DNA of 10,302 bases from Thermodesulfobacteriota bacterium (GTDB taxonomy: Bacteria > Desulfobacterota_D > UBA1144 > Nemesobacterales > UBA2774), in NCBI GenBank assembly GCA_039028315.1, contig JBCCIH010000072.1, positions 1-10,302 of the forward strand. The letters are read 5' to 3'. The notes beneath the pieces were generated by a model. That model made no database searches, was not told the origin of the DNA, and saw nothing but the letters and a program-made list of their open reading frames with translations. Shown here in pieces: positions 1 through 6,425 of this stretch (positions are counted from its first letter, which is position 1; every line of letters starts with the position of its first letter). The translations under genes were made by a program, and so were the position numbers.

Positions 1-57
1 ATTGGGATTAAAATTAGGAGTCAGCAAATAAACTATCCCCCTTGTCCACATCAAGTT

Positions 58-2118
58 TTAATTACAACCGTTTGGGAATATCCAAATTTCAACACTTCCG
101 TTTCTGCTATTAAAGCTTTCTCGTTTAGAACCTGTACCTGAAGGAACATTGTCAAAATCAGGTGCACTGCTACATGTGACTGTTGCAGCCGTTGAGAAGC
201 TGCCGCCGCCCGCTCCCGGCTCTCCATCCCCGGCTCCACCGCCGCCTAGGCCTCCGCCTCCGCCGCCACCGCCGCTTGAGCTAAAACTACTATCAGTATT
301 TCCGCCTCTACCGTCAGAACCTACGCCGGGATCACCATTTACCCATTCACTATTAGCGCCTAAAAAGCCTTGTCCGCCTTGTCCGCCAATTCCATCCTGT
401 CCGTCATTTGTTCCACTTCCGCCAACACTTGTTCCGTCTGTACTTCCACCCTCTGCACCATCAATAATAGCTTGTCCTACACCAATAAATCCTTGACCAT
501 TTACGGTTGATGTTGCGATACCGCCCTGACCACCTGTAGCACCGTCATTAAAGAAACCTGCTTCACTTCCGCCTGCTCCTCCGCCTGCTATGAGTACCAT
601 ATCGTCTTCCAAAGAGCTTGGGCTACTTTCAACGTTCATTATAAGTGTTGAGGACCCTCCATCACCATCTACGTTGCTAAGTATTCCTGCTTCTCCAAGA
701 TAGTAGTAAAAAGTTGTCTGACCGAAATTGTCTAAATAGTCAGATAAGGTTGTAACAGTAGAAGCAAAACCGCTATCACCGCCACCACCACCGCTTGTGA
801 ATAAATCATTAGATGCATCGCCGCCTTCTCCTCCCCAGGCTAAAATTGCAAATGTGTCGTTATTATCAAGTATTGCTCCGAAGGTTTGAGTAGCTTGATC
901 AAATATGTCCACAAGGTCTACTGATGTGATTGGATCTTCATCTTCGTTTGGTTCACATACGGTAACAGGAAGCCCCGTACTTACATCGGTGCCGTCCGTA
1001 CATATTTCTGTAGGCACTTCAGGAAGTATGCATCTATATATAGTGACTCCGTCATGAGCAGAATCTACTGTAAGAGATTCGCACGGGTCTACATCATTAC
1101 CGCCTCCACCTGATGAATTGCAAAATCCTACAGAGGTTATATCGCAGGTGCCCCCGTCTATCCATGTTGCTCCTACTAGGTTAGCATTATCAAATTCCGC
1201 ATCTGTAATTGTTGCATTGTTAAGATTTGCATCAGACATATCGGCACTGCTGAAATTGACGCCAGTTAGGTTTGCACTGCTAAAGTTTGCATTGGTTAAA
1301 TCAGATCCTCTAAGGTCTGTTGTGCCGCTTGTGTTGCTAAGATCAGCGCCGCTAAAGTCAGTTCCGATTGCCAGACATTCAAAAAGGTCTACTCCACTTA
1401 AGCTTGCGCCGCTTAAATCAGCCCCTGAGATGTCAGCAAAAGTTAGGGTAGCTCCAGTAAGGTCCGCACCAGATAAGTTGCAATTAACGCAGGAGTTTGT
1501 AGAAATTAATGTAGTTACATTATCATCTGTAGTTTGAGCTATTGCTGTAGTCACAAAAACACTTCCAATATTGTCTATTAATTTTAAAAATCCGGACGCA
1601 TTGTTATTAGCTAATTGATCTGCGTCTGAAATAGTTATTAAAAAAACAGGTTCGACCCTATCAAGATGTTGACCATGATTCAGAACAACTTCGTAGTGCC
1701 CTGGCTCAACTGTTGCTGTTACGCATTGCCCATCCGGCTGAGAAGTTAAGATTACTTCCCCTGTAGTTGTTTGAAGTCTGAGGGTATGTTCGGTCTCTTC
1801 AGAATTTAAGAAGCAAAACCTGTGATTAAGAGTTCGGTCGTACCTATATGGAATTACATCAAAACCTAGCTCACCTGTAAGATTTTCTTCGGTTGTAGCG
1901 GTAGGCGGCTCTAAAAATGATGCAACTACTCCACCTTCGGGATTTGCACGCAAGTTGCTGTCGCGAGCAAAATCGCGCTCGGTTAAAGTTCTGTCCTGAA
2001 GACTAGTTGGGTCGCTATTTCTGTCATTGTCATCGTGACAAGCAGTAATAAATGCCGCAAATATTATGAGAAATAAAGATAGGTTCAATACAGTTCTGGT
2101 GTTGTGTTTGAGTTTCAA
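58..2118 (-). CDS. Surface lipoprotein with pentapeptide repeats and a glycine-rich C-terminal domain
   Basis: I place the start at TTG 2116-2118 because GGAGG lies 8 nt upstream. A longer reading from ATG 2148 has no ribosome site and puts ten extra residues before the signal peptide. The product is 686 aa. It opens with a Lys/Arg-containing n-region and a hydrophobic core ending in the lipobox ITAC (lipid Cys about residue 27), followed by an Asp-rich tether, so it is probably outer-membrane anchored. Residues 28-200 are an unrecognised region. About 212-320 is a run of A(D/N)LxX pentapeptide repeats that should form a right-handed beta helix. After a Cys-rich linker (335-390), about 426-680 is dominated by Gly with GGxGG clusters and ends in a GSVEIWI-like strand, as in glycine-rich domains of the ALK/LTK type. 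Cysteines near 649 and 685 could pair. Substrate or partner is unknown; a surface structural or adhesive role is inference. Architecture is confident, function is not. Confidence 0.85.
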   Translation of the reverse strand: MKLKHNTRTVLNLSLFLIIFAAFITACHDDNDRNSDPTSLQDRTLTERDFARDSNLRANPEGGVVASFLEPPTATTEENLTGELGFDVIPYRYDRTLNHRFCFLNSEETEHTLRLQTTTGEVILTSQPDGQCVTATVEPGHYEVVLNHGQHLDRVEPVFLITISDADQLANNNASGFLKLIDNIGSVFVTTAIAQTTDDNVTTLISTNSCVNCNLSGADLTGATLTFADISGADLSGASLSGVDLFECLAIGTDFSGADLSNTSGTTDLRGSDLTNANFSSANLTGVNFSSADMSDANLNNATITDAEFDNANLVGATWIDGGTCDITSVGFCNSSGGGGNDVDPCESLTVDSAHDGVTIYRCILPEVPTEICTDGTDVSTGLPVTVCEPNEDEDPITSVDLVDIFDQATQTFGAILDNNDTFAILAWGGEGGDASNDLFTSGGGGGDSGFASTVTTLSDYLDNFGQTTFYYYLGEAGILSNVDGDGGSSTLIMNVESSPSSLEDDMVLIAGGGAGGSEAGFFNDGATGGQGGIATSTVNGQGFIGVGQAIIDGAEGGSTDGTSVGGSGTNDGQDGIGGQGGQGFLGANSEWVNGDPGVGSDGRGGNTDSSFSSSGGGGGGGGLGGGGAGDGEPGAGGGSFSTAATVTCSSAPDFDNVPSGTGSKRESFNSRNGSVEIWIFPNGCN
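79..837 (-). repeat. Glycine-rich low-complexity domain, with an almost pure poly-Gly core at 235-273
   Basis: This part of the lipoprotein gene encodes many GG, GGG and GGGGG clusters alternating with Ser, Asp, Asn, Thr and Phe. At 235-273 thirteen codons give eight Gly, one Leu and four Gly. On the plus strand this appears as a run of ccg/ccc/cct-type triplets, much richer in GC than the surroundings. Known glycine-rich domains of ALK/LTK-type receptors and many bacterial surface proteins have the same composition and the same closing strand. Triplet repetition makes the core a plausible site for in-frame length change between strains. Confidence 0.8.
1159..1485 (-). repeat. Pentapeptide-repeat block inside the lipoprotein gene
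   Basis: The translated minus strand shows about 20 consecutive five-residue units with Leu, Phe, Ile or Met at the centre and Ala two positions before it, for example SGADL, TGATL, SGASL, TNANF, SSANL, SDANL and NNATI. One stretch around GTTDLRGSDL departs slightly from the register, and an ECLAIGTDF segment interrupts it. This periodicity is diagnostic of the pentapeptide-repeat fold, a four-sided right-handed beta helix. The DNA is not a perfect repeat, since codons have diverged, so the block is old rather than recently expanded. Confidence 0.9.
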
Positions 2119-2126
2119 GATATCAT

Positions 2127-2131
2127 CCTCC
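2127..2131 (-). promoter_or_regulatory. Ribosome binding site that sets the TTG start of the lipoprotein gene
   Basis: The minus strand reads GGAGG, then eight bases, then TTG at 2118-2116. The alternative ATG at 2148 has no purine-rich element in front of it, and an overlapping ATG just after the GGAGG is out of frame and soon meets a stop. This is why the shorter protein is preferred. Confidence 0.75.
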
Positions 2132-2258
2132 ACGATTGATGTGAGCATTCTACACTCTTTTGGAAATTAATACGAGCGTTCTAATACAAATGGATTGAAT
2201 TCCTAAATAGCTATGATTTTATCTTTTGTCAGCTTTTGAGTATGTTAATTAATAGCAC

Positions 2259-2263
2259 GGAGG
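2259..2263 (+). promoter_or_regulatory. Ribosome binding site in front of an ATC start codon
   Basis: GGAGG is followed by seven bases (AACCACC) and then ATC at 2271. An in-frame TAG at 2253-2255 closes the frame just upstream. No ATG, GTG or TTG exists in frame between that stop and GTG 2481, so the site has no conventional start to serve. It is the main evidence that translation begins at 2271. Confidence 0.7.
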
Positions 2264-2270
2264 AACCACC

Positions 2271-2777
2271 ATCAGAAAAATCGCATCAATATTCGCTGTT
2301 TTAATAATAGGACTCTCTATATTTGGGTATGCAGCTTATTCAGATGAGGCTCATCTCTTCACAGAAGATGAAGCCAAAGAGCTTAGATACAGCCACGACG
2401 AGTGGAAAAAGGAAGTTCTGCCTAACAATAAACCAGATACACTGGATCATCCTAGCATAATTGTAGAAGAGCCAGATGTAGTGCAGACCGACAAAGGGCC
2501 TACAATAATTGCAGTTGACCCTGCTAATGTATTTATTGTTATCAAGCAAAATGATTCTCCTTTGGATCCAGGGACTCTGAAAGTTTGGGGAGAGAAGTTT
2601 TTCGTTCACATAGATGTAACTGATAGAGTGCTTAAATATTTTAAGACCAATAAAAACGGCGCTATACTTCATGCTAAATCCATCCACGTCCCAAAAGGGC
2701 ATTATAAAATAGGCATTAGTATTGCTGATGTAAACGGCAACAAAACCGAGAAAAAATACCGCCTAAAGGTTGAGTGA
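2271..2777 (+). CDS. Small exported protein of unknown function, apparent ATC start
   Basis: The reading frame gives 168 aa from ATC 2271. It opens with Arg-Lys followed by a hydrophobic core (IFAVLIIGLSIFGYAAYS), a standard Sec signal peptide with cleavage near residue 21-24. Residues 25-75 are charged and helical in character (for example DEAKEL, DEWKKE). Residues 78-168 alternate hydrophobic and polar residues in a beta-sandwich-like pattern with IDVTDRV and a closing KYRLKVE strand, resembling a bacterial Ig-like domain, though I do not recognise the family. Starting at the first conventional codon (GTG 2481, residue 71) would remove the signal peptide and half the protein, with no ribosome site. 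ATC could be a true rare start, a start-loss mutation or a base error for ATG. The MFS gene follows after 53 bp on the same strand and may be co-transcribed. Confidence 0.75.
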   Translation: MRKIASIFAVLIIGLSIFGYAAYSDEAHLFTEDEAKELRYSHDEWKKEVLPNNKPDTLDHPSIIVEEPDVVQTDKGPTIIAVDPANVFIVIKQNDSPLDPGTLKVWGEKFFVHIDVTDRVLKYFKTNKNGAILHAKSIHVPKGHYKIGISIADVNGNKTEKKYRLKVE

Positions 2778-2830
2778 TTATTTTATATACATGTGTTATC
2801 TTATAGCCAAACAATTTAAAAGGTAATCAC

Positions 2831-4054
2831 TTGACTGATAAAAAGAACTTATGGCTGACTACTCTTATACCATTTGGCTTTGGCTATTTTATTAATATGG
2901 TTTTTAGGTCAGTTAATGCAGTTCTTGCTCATCCATTAATTACTGACCTCTCTTTAAATCATATAGACATAGGTCTGATAACCTCAACATTTGTATTAGC
3001 TTTTGCAATATTCCAGATCCCGCTTGGCTTGATTGTTGATTCCTGGGGGGCTCGTAAGACACAGGTGACTCTATTTGTTGTCGCAGCAATTGCAGTCGTA
3101 TTGTTCGGGCTGTCTTCAAGCGTTACTTCTCTTTCAATTACCAGAGCGCTTTTGGGAATTGGTATGGCTGGGAGTTTCATCTGCGCAGTAAAAGCCATAG
3201 CGGATAGAGTCGAGAGTGATAAAATTCCCTATTACACAGGCATTATTCTCGCGTTTGGAGGAGTGGGAGCGCTTTTAGCAACGACTCCGGCTAAGCTCTT
3301 TCAACTCGAATTCGGTTGGCGTACTCTTTGTATATCCTTGGGAGTTTTAACTTTTTTAATTGCTGCTCTTATCTATTTTGTAAGTAATGATGATAAGACC
3401 GGAGAAAAAGAATCCATAGGCCAAAATATAAAAGGTCTTCTTGATGTATATAGAAACGGTTATTTCTGGAAAATCTCTCCAATGCTTATTTTCTCACTAG
3501 GCGGATTCATAGCAATGCAGGGGCTTTGGCTAGGTCCCTGGATAAACCGAGTTGTTGGAATTTCACACCTAGGAACCGCCAATTATCTATCAGTGATTGC
3601 TGTTGCTATGATCTTTGGATTTTTAAGCGGCGGGTTAACATCACAAATAGCTAATAAGCTTAAAGTTTCACTCGCAGCTGTAGTCGCAGCTGGAATAAGC
3701 ATACACATAATTACAATGGTAATGATGGCGCTTAGTCTATTTTCTACCCATTATATAATCTGGTTTATTTACGGCTACTTCGCGCAGATAGCCCTGGTTA
3801 CTTATTCCGTAATAGCTCAGCATTTTGGCCCTAAGGTAAGCGGCAGGGCTCTAACCGCAGCAAATATACTTGTATTTCTATTTGCCTTTGTAGTTCAATA
3901 TCTGTTCGGTGTAATTGTACATTTTTGGCCAAGGGTAATTGGAGGAGACATACAGGATGGATTTAAAGTTGCGCTTTGGGCCCTAATAGCTTTAAATACC
4001 TTGGGTATTGTTTGGTATCATCTATATAGGCCGACCTCTAAGACTACAAATTAG
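2831..4054 (+). CDS. Major facilitator superfamily transporter
   Basis: The product is a 407-aa inner-membrane protein with about twelve hydrophobic helices in two six-helix halves, separated by a polar loop at residues 185-210 (DDKTGEKES). MFS motif A is clear at 66-76 (GLIVDSWGARK), between helices 2 and 3. Helix 4 carries TRALLGIGMAG (104-114) with the conserved Arg, and a GWR follows at 162-164. It is a secondary transporter for a small solute. The N-terminal FRSVNAVLAHPL segment resembles the broad family of uncharacterised 12-helix permeases, and the substrate cannot be told. The start is TTG at 2831 with AAAGGT 7 nt upstream; the next Met, at residue 23, would cut helix 1. It follows the ATC-start gene by 53 bp and ends 67 bp before the muramidase gene. 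Confidence 0.92.
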   Translation: MTDKKNLWLTTLIPFGFGYFINMVFRSVNAVLAHPLITDLSLNHIDIGLITSTFVLAFAIFQIPLGLIVDSWGARKTQVTLFVVAAIAVVLFGLSSSVTSLSITRALLGIGMAGSFICAVKAIADRVESDKIPYYTGIILAFGGVGALLATTPAKLFQLEFGWRTLCISLGVLTFLIAALIYFVSNDDKTGEKESIGQNIKGLLDVYRNGYFWKISPMLIFSLGGFIAMQGLWLGPWINRVVGISHLGTANYLSVIAVAMIFGFLSGGLTSQIANKLKVSLAAVVAAGISIHIITMVMMALSLFSTHYIIWFIYGYFAQIALVTYSVIAQHFGPKVSGRALTAANILVFLFAFVVQYLFGVIVHFWPRVIGGDIQDGFKVALWALIALNTLGIVWYHLYRPTSKTTN

Positions 4055-4093
4055 TAATTATTAATAATCTATGTAATTTAGGGTGGTAATTAG

Positions 4094-4099
4094 TATAAT
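4094..4099 (+). promoter_or_regulatory. Candidate -10 element for the GH25 gene
   Basis: A perfect TATAAT lies 22 bp before ATG 4122. The hexamer 17 bp upstream (ATGTAA, 4071-4076) matches the -35 consensus at only three positions. Transcription would begin about 4106 and leave a leader of roughly 16 nt with no recognisable Shine-Dalgarno sequence. Confidence 0.4.
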
Positions 4100-4121
4100 A
4101 TATTCTAATAACTACTAAATT

Positions 4122-4841
4122 ATGACTAGACTAATCGTAATACTTGTAACTGCAGTGTTTCTAGGGCTTTTGGCTATATTATTCTTTGAGCTGGGCTATG
4201 TTCGCTTTAATTACCCGGACAAAGCCGTATATCCTGTGCACGGGCTTGATATATCACACCACCAAGATGTGATTGACTGGGATATACTAGAGCGTGAAGA
4301 TATTAGTTTTGTTATCATAAAAGCTACAGAAGGCGGGGATCACAAGGACACTAAGTTTGAACATAACTGGCAAAGGGCAGGGGAGATTGGTCTCGTAAGG
4401 GGTGCATATCACTTCTTTACTTTCTGTAAAACAGGCAAGGAGCAGGCTCAAAACTTTACAGAAACAGTTCCGGTTGAAAAAGACTCACTTCCTCCGGCCA
4501 TAGACCTTGAATTTGGAGGTAACTGCAGCGCCAGACCACCTAAAGAAGAAGTTCTTAGAGAGATTACAGAATTTGCCCGTATTACCGAACAAAAGTACGG
4601 CAAGACTCCTATTATTTATGCAACAAGGCAGTCCTATCGGTCATTTCTAGAGGGAGAGGAAATAGAATATCCAATATGGATAAGAAATATATATCATAAG
4701 CCAACTCTTCCAGACGGACGTGAGTGGACGTTTTGGCAGTATGCAAATAGAGGTAGGTTGTATGGTATTAATGGATTTGTGGACTTCAACGTATTTAACG
4801 GAAGCCCACAGGAATTTGAGGAATTTGTCTCTTCTTATTAG
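4122..4841 (+). CDS. Membrane-anchored GH25 family muramidase (lysozyme)
   Basis: This 239-aa protein is predicted to cleave the N-acetylmuramic acid to N-acetylglucosamine bond of peptidoglycan. Residues 4-24 are a single hydrophobic segment without a clear signal-peptidase site, so it is probably tethered to the inner membrane facing the periplasm. The GH25 domain fills residues 39-235: GLDISHHQ at 41-48 with first-strand Asp43, FVIIKATEGG at 63-72, GAYHFF at 94-99, the acidic pair AIDLE with Asp128 and Glu130 (Glu is the expected acid), PIIYAT at 163-168, FWQYA at 204-208, and GVDFN-type Asp221. All expected active-site acids are present and the length is normal for one catalytic domain plus anchor, with no cell-wall-binding repeats. 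The ATG lacks an obvious ribosome site. It lies 67 bp after the transporter and 6 bp from the stop of the opposing gene. A housekeeping or recycling role rather than phage lysis is inferred from the absence of phage genes. Confidence 0.92.
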   Translation: MTRLIVILVTAVFLGLLAILFFELGYVRFNYPDKAVYPVHGLDISHHQDVIDWDILEREDISFVIIKATEGGDHKDTKFEHNWQRAGEIGLVRGAYHFFTFCKTGKEQAQNFTETVPVEKDSLPPAIDLEFGGNCSARPPKEEVLREITEFARITEQKYGKTPIIYATRQSYRSFLEGEEIEYPIWIRNIYHKPTLPDGREWTFWQYANRGRLYGINGFVDFNVFNGSPQEFEEFVSSY

Positions 4842-4847
4842 TTGTGG

Positions 4848-5447
4848 TTAAGCTGCGTTTTTATCTTGGACTTTAGATATATCTAAACTGCAGACCTTTT
4901 CTTCAAGCTTAGTAACTCTCTTATAAAGCCCTGTTTTAGTGAAAATTTTACAGATGTAGTAATCGGTTTGAATTGACCCGCGCTTATTCTTTTTCTCAAA
5001 AGCCATAGTGCACACGATCTGCTCGCCGTTTTGTCTGGCACGCCTTAGCTCGGTGATCCAAACTTTTGAATATGGACGCTCACTATCAAGCTGTCCCGCT
5101 TTTAATACCTCTGCGACTTCGCCGGTGTTTGTATCTATCATCTGAAGGGAATGCCAGTCGTAGCCGGTATATTTGTCATGTTTTTTCTTAATTTTAAACA
5201 CATTTACAAATATTTTCTTGCTCTCAGGGCACAAGATAACATCTTCATAAGTTAACTGCTTGCTGTTAGGAGTTATCTTGTGATATTCATTTTCGTTAAA
5301 GTGTCTTGCGTATAGACTCTTAACGCCTATACCATCTCCGAGCTGCTCGTAGAAGTGTGCTAGAAATTGTTCGCTTTCAGGCTCAAAATATAGCTCTAGG
5401 AAGCGTTCTTCAGGAGAAATACCAATAGATTGCCATTGATTCGTCAT
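4848..5447 (-). CDS. Protein of unknown function, 199 aa, probably cytoplasmic
   Basis: I do not recognise this protein. It starts at ATG 5447 with AAAGGT and GGAAG upstream, has no signal peptide or membrane segment, and is rich in Lys and Glu. Residues 1-60 look helical and acidic (PEERFLELYFEPES). Residues 65-175 show alternating strand-like segments with turns, including IFVNVF, MIDTNTGEV, VWITEL, QIVCTMAF and YYICKIF. The DTNTGEV turn recalls beta-propeller blades, but the length allows only a few blades, so this is a weak comparison. Cysteines at 73, 146, 166 and 186 are spread out and form no CxxC motif. It converges on the GH25 gene with 6 bp between stop codons and no terminator, so the two transcripts probably overlap at their 3' ends. 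Its leader is long and structured (5477-5575). Confidence 0.8.
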   Translation of the reverse strand: MTNQWQSIGISPEERFLELYFEPESEQFLAHFYEQLGDGIGVKSLYARHFNENEYHKITPNSKQLTYEDVILCPESKKIFVNVFKIKKKHDKYTGYDWHSLQMIDTNTGEVAEVLKAGQLDSERPYSKVWITELRRARQNGEQIVCTMAFEKKNKRGSIQTDYYICKIFTKTGLYKRVTKLEEKVCSLDISKVQDKNAA

Positions 5448-5476
5448 GTTCTTCCGACCTTTACCTTTTTTATTTT

Positions 5477-5496
5477 GACAGGCGACCCAGCCTGTC
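5477..5496 (-). repeat. Perfect hairpin in the leader of the 199-aa gene
   Basis: GACAGGC and GCCTGTC are exact inverted repeats of 7 bp around a 6-nt loop. The hairpin sits about 30 bp upstream of ATG 5447, just before the ribosome site. On neither strand does a T-run follow as in a normal terminator: the T-rich stretch (5466-5476) precedes it on the plus strand. GACAGGC/GCCTGTC palindromes of this kind are common dispersed extragenic repeats in some bacteria, so it may be a REP-like unit rather than a gene-specific control element. Confidence 0.6.
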
Positions 5497-5543
5497 TTAC
5501 AAACTTATTTAAAGCTAAATAACAACAAAATATCTATGTTAAG

Positions 5544-5575
5544 GGAATACAAACGGTTTGGTGCCGATGTATTCC
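5544..5575 (-). promoter_or_regulatory. Second hairpin in the leader of the 199-aa gene
   Basis: GGAATAC (5544-5550) and GTATTCC (5569-5575) pair perfectly over 7 bp. Inside them CGG (5554-5556) pairs with CCG (5564-5566) across a 7-nt loop, with small AAA/AT internal mismatches between the stems. If the predicted promoter at 5589-5618 is used, this stem-loop would lie at the very 5' end of the mRNA, where it could stabilise the transcript or act as a control element. Confidence 0.5.
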
Positions 5576-5588
5576 AGACCCACCTGCT

Positions 5589-5618
5589 ATTATAATACAA
5601 AAATTAGGTGTTTGTGAA
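5589..5618 (-). promoter_or_regulatory. Candidate sigma70-type promoter of the 199-aa gene
   Basis: On the minus strand TTCACA (5618-5613, five of six matches to the -35 consensus) is followed after 18 bp by a perfect TATAAT (5594-5589). Transcription would start near 5582 and give a leader of about 135 nt containing both hairpins at 5544-5575 and 5477-5496. The -10 lies in a palindromic ATTATAAT, so plus-strand use is also possible, but no plus-strand -35 is visible. Confidence 0.5.
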
Positions 5619-5666
5619 GTGGGGAATTAAAAAAAAATAAATATCATGCAATGTAGGTAATTTATG

Positions 5667-5675
5667 TGCTACAAT
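5667..5675 (+). promoter_or_regulatory. Candidate extended -10 promoter of the small exported protein gene
   Basis: TGC followed by TACAAT forms an extended -10 element with five of six core matches. No good -35 lies upstream, which is usual for extended -10 promoters. Transcription would start near 5682, about 27 nt before the TTG start at 5709, with AGGAGG (5694-5699) in between at 9 nt from the start. Confidence 0.45.
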
Positions 5676-5708
5676 TATTTGTAGAACATTACTAGGAGGC
5701 GGCTGGAC

Positions 5709-6086
5709 TTGAAAAAATATCTACTTCTCATTACTTTTGCACTCATATTAGCATGTCCTTATGCTTCATTGGGTCAAACCATGGATAAAATAGTAGAACA
5801 GTTTATTCCTGAAGACGTTCAAGAAAGACCACTTGAAGTGCCAAATCAAGATGATTTTGAGAGAGATACCTTCAATAGAGAGAATTTCTATAATAAAAGT
5901 GCAGGTACCCGCCAGTACCGCCGTACTATGTTAGCTCCCACTAAAAGTATGGACTTTGAAGTAATAAACCCGCTAGAACAACCTACCGAAGAACAACAAG
6001 TTAACACCAATGCTCAGATTGTAGAAAAAGACGGAAAAGCAATAACGGTTATCTCAATAGATAAAGATTCTGAAACCACAAATTAA
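5709..6086 (+). CDS. Small exported protein of unknown function, 125 aa
   Basis: Translation starts at TTG 5709, 9 nt after a strong AGGAGG. The N-terminus has two Lys and a hydrophobic core (YLLLITFALILAC), so the protein is exported. Cleavage by signal peptidase I after ASLG near residue 22 is likely. Cys16 sits in an ILAC context with Leu at the -2 position, which fits a lipobox poorly, so I do not call it a lipoprotein. The mature part is polar and low in hydrophobic residues, with acidic stretches (ERDTFNREN) and a Gln/Glu-rich segment near 90-101 (QPTEEQQ), and looks largely disordered until a short KAITVISID strand near the end. I recognise no domain. It has its own promoter and is followed by a 453-bp gap, so it is probably transcribed alone. 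Confidence 0.75.
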   Translation: MKKYLLLITFALILACPYASLGQTMDKIVEQFIPEDVQERPLEVPNQDDFERDTFNRENFYNKSAGTRQYRRTMLAPTKSMDFEVINPLEQPTEEQQVNTNAQIVEKDGKAITVISIDKDSETTN

Positions 6087-6276
6087 TAAACCTTCTTAAA
6101 AATAAATCTATTTACAAAATTAAGCCTGATAAAGAAGCAGATAATGTGGAATAAACCAATACGGAACCTCTTATCTCGACGGTAATCAAATCTTAATAAA
6201 TGTAGCTAAATTTCAAAACCCAAACCGGTTGTACTGATAAAAGTATGTAATAAATATATATAATTATTAATCCTAA

Positions 6277-6336
6277 CGAGCCCCACCTTATGCTAATTAC
6301 TGCCAAGTGAATTAGTATCCGGTTACATGGGGCTCG
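6277..6336 (+). repeat. Sixty-nucleotide imperfect stem-loop
   Basis: CGAGCCCCA (6277-6285) pairs with TGGGGCTCG (6328-6336) over 9 bp. Within it CTAATT (6293-6298) pairs with AATTAG (6310-6315), extended by two further outer pairs through a G-T wobble. No T-run follows on the plus strand, so it is not a simple intrinsic terminator. An alternative stem, GTTACA (6322-6327) with TGTAAC (6340-6345), would disrupt the outer arm, so two exclusive folds are possible. It could be a bidirectional transcription end, an mRNA-stabilising 3' element or a small RNA. Confidence 0.55.
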
Positions 6337-6379
6337 GGTTGTAACATCCGGTTATTTGTTATTATAACTAAAATTAAGA

Positions 6380-6415
6380 TTTTTGTAACCCCTATTTTAA
6401 ATATATTTACAAAAA
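6380..6415. repeat. AT-rich inverted repeat next to the DnaA-like sites
   Basis: TTTTTGTAA (6380-6388) and TTACAAAAA (6407-6415) are exact 9-bp inverted repeats around an 18-bp, mostly A/T centre. Such a segment melts easily. It lies 10 bp from the tandem TGTGGAT sites. Confidence 0.55.
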
Positions 6416-6425
6416 AGTGGAAATT

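Noticed and set aside
149..496. Plus-strand proline-rich open frame opposite the lipoprotein gene
   Set aside because: It is the antisense of the glycine codons (GGN read backwards gives CCN, Pro). It has no ribosome site and its composition follows entirely from the real minus-strand gene.
1118..1537. Plus-strand Leu/Ser/Ala-rich open frame opposite the pentapeptide block
   Set aside because: Its repeated pattern is the mirror of the A(D/N)LxX repeats on the minus strand. There is no ribosome site or promoter.
2340..2702. Minus-strand open frame of 120 codons
   Set aside because: It lies opposite the signal-peptide-bearing plus-strand gene, has many aromatic and Cys residues typical of antisense reading, and lacks a ribosome site.
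6144..6185. Thirteen-residue open frame with AAAGAAG in front
   Set aside because: It is too short to support, has no run of regulatory codons as in attenuation leaders, and no gene follows on the same strand for hundreds of bases.
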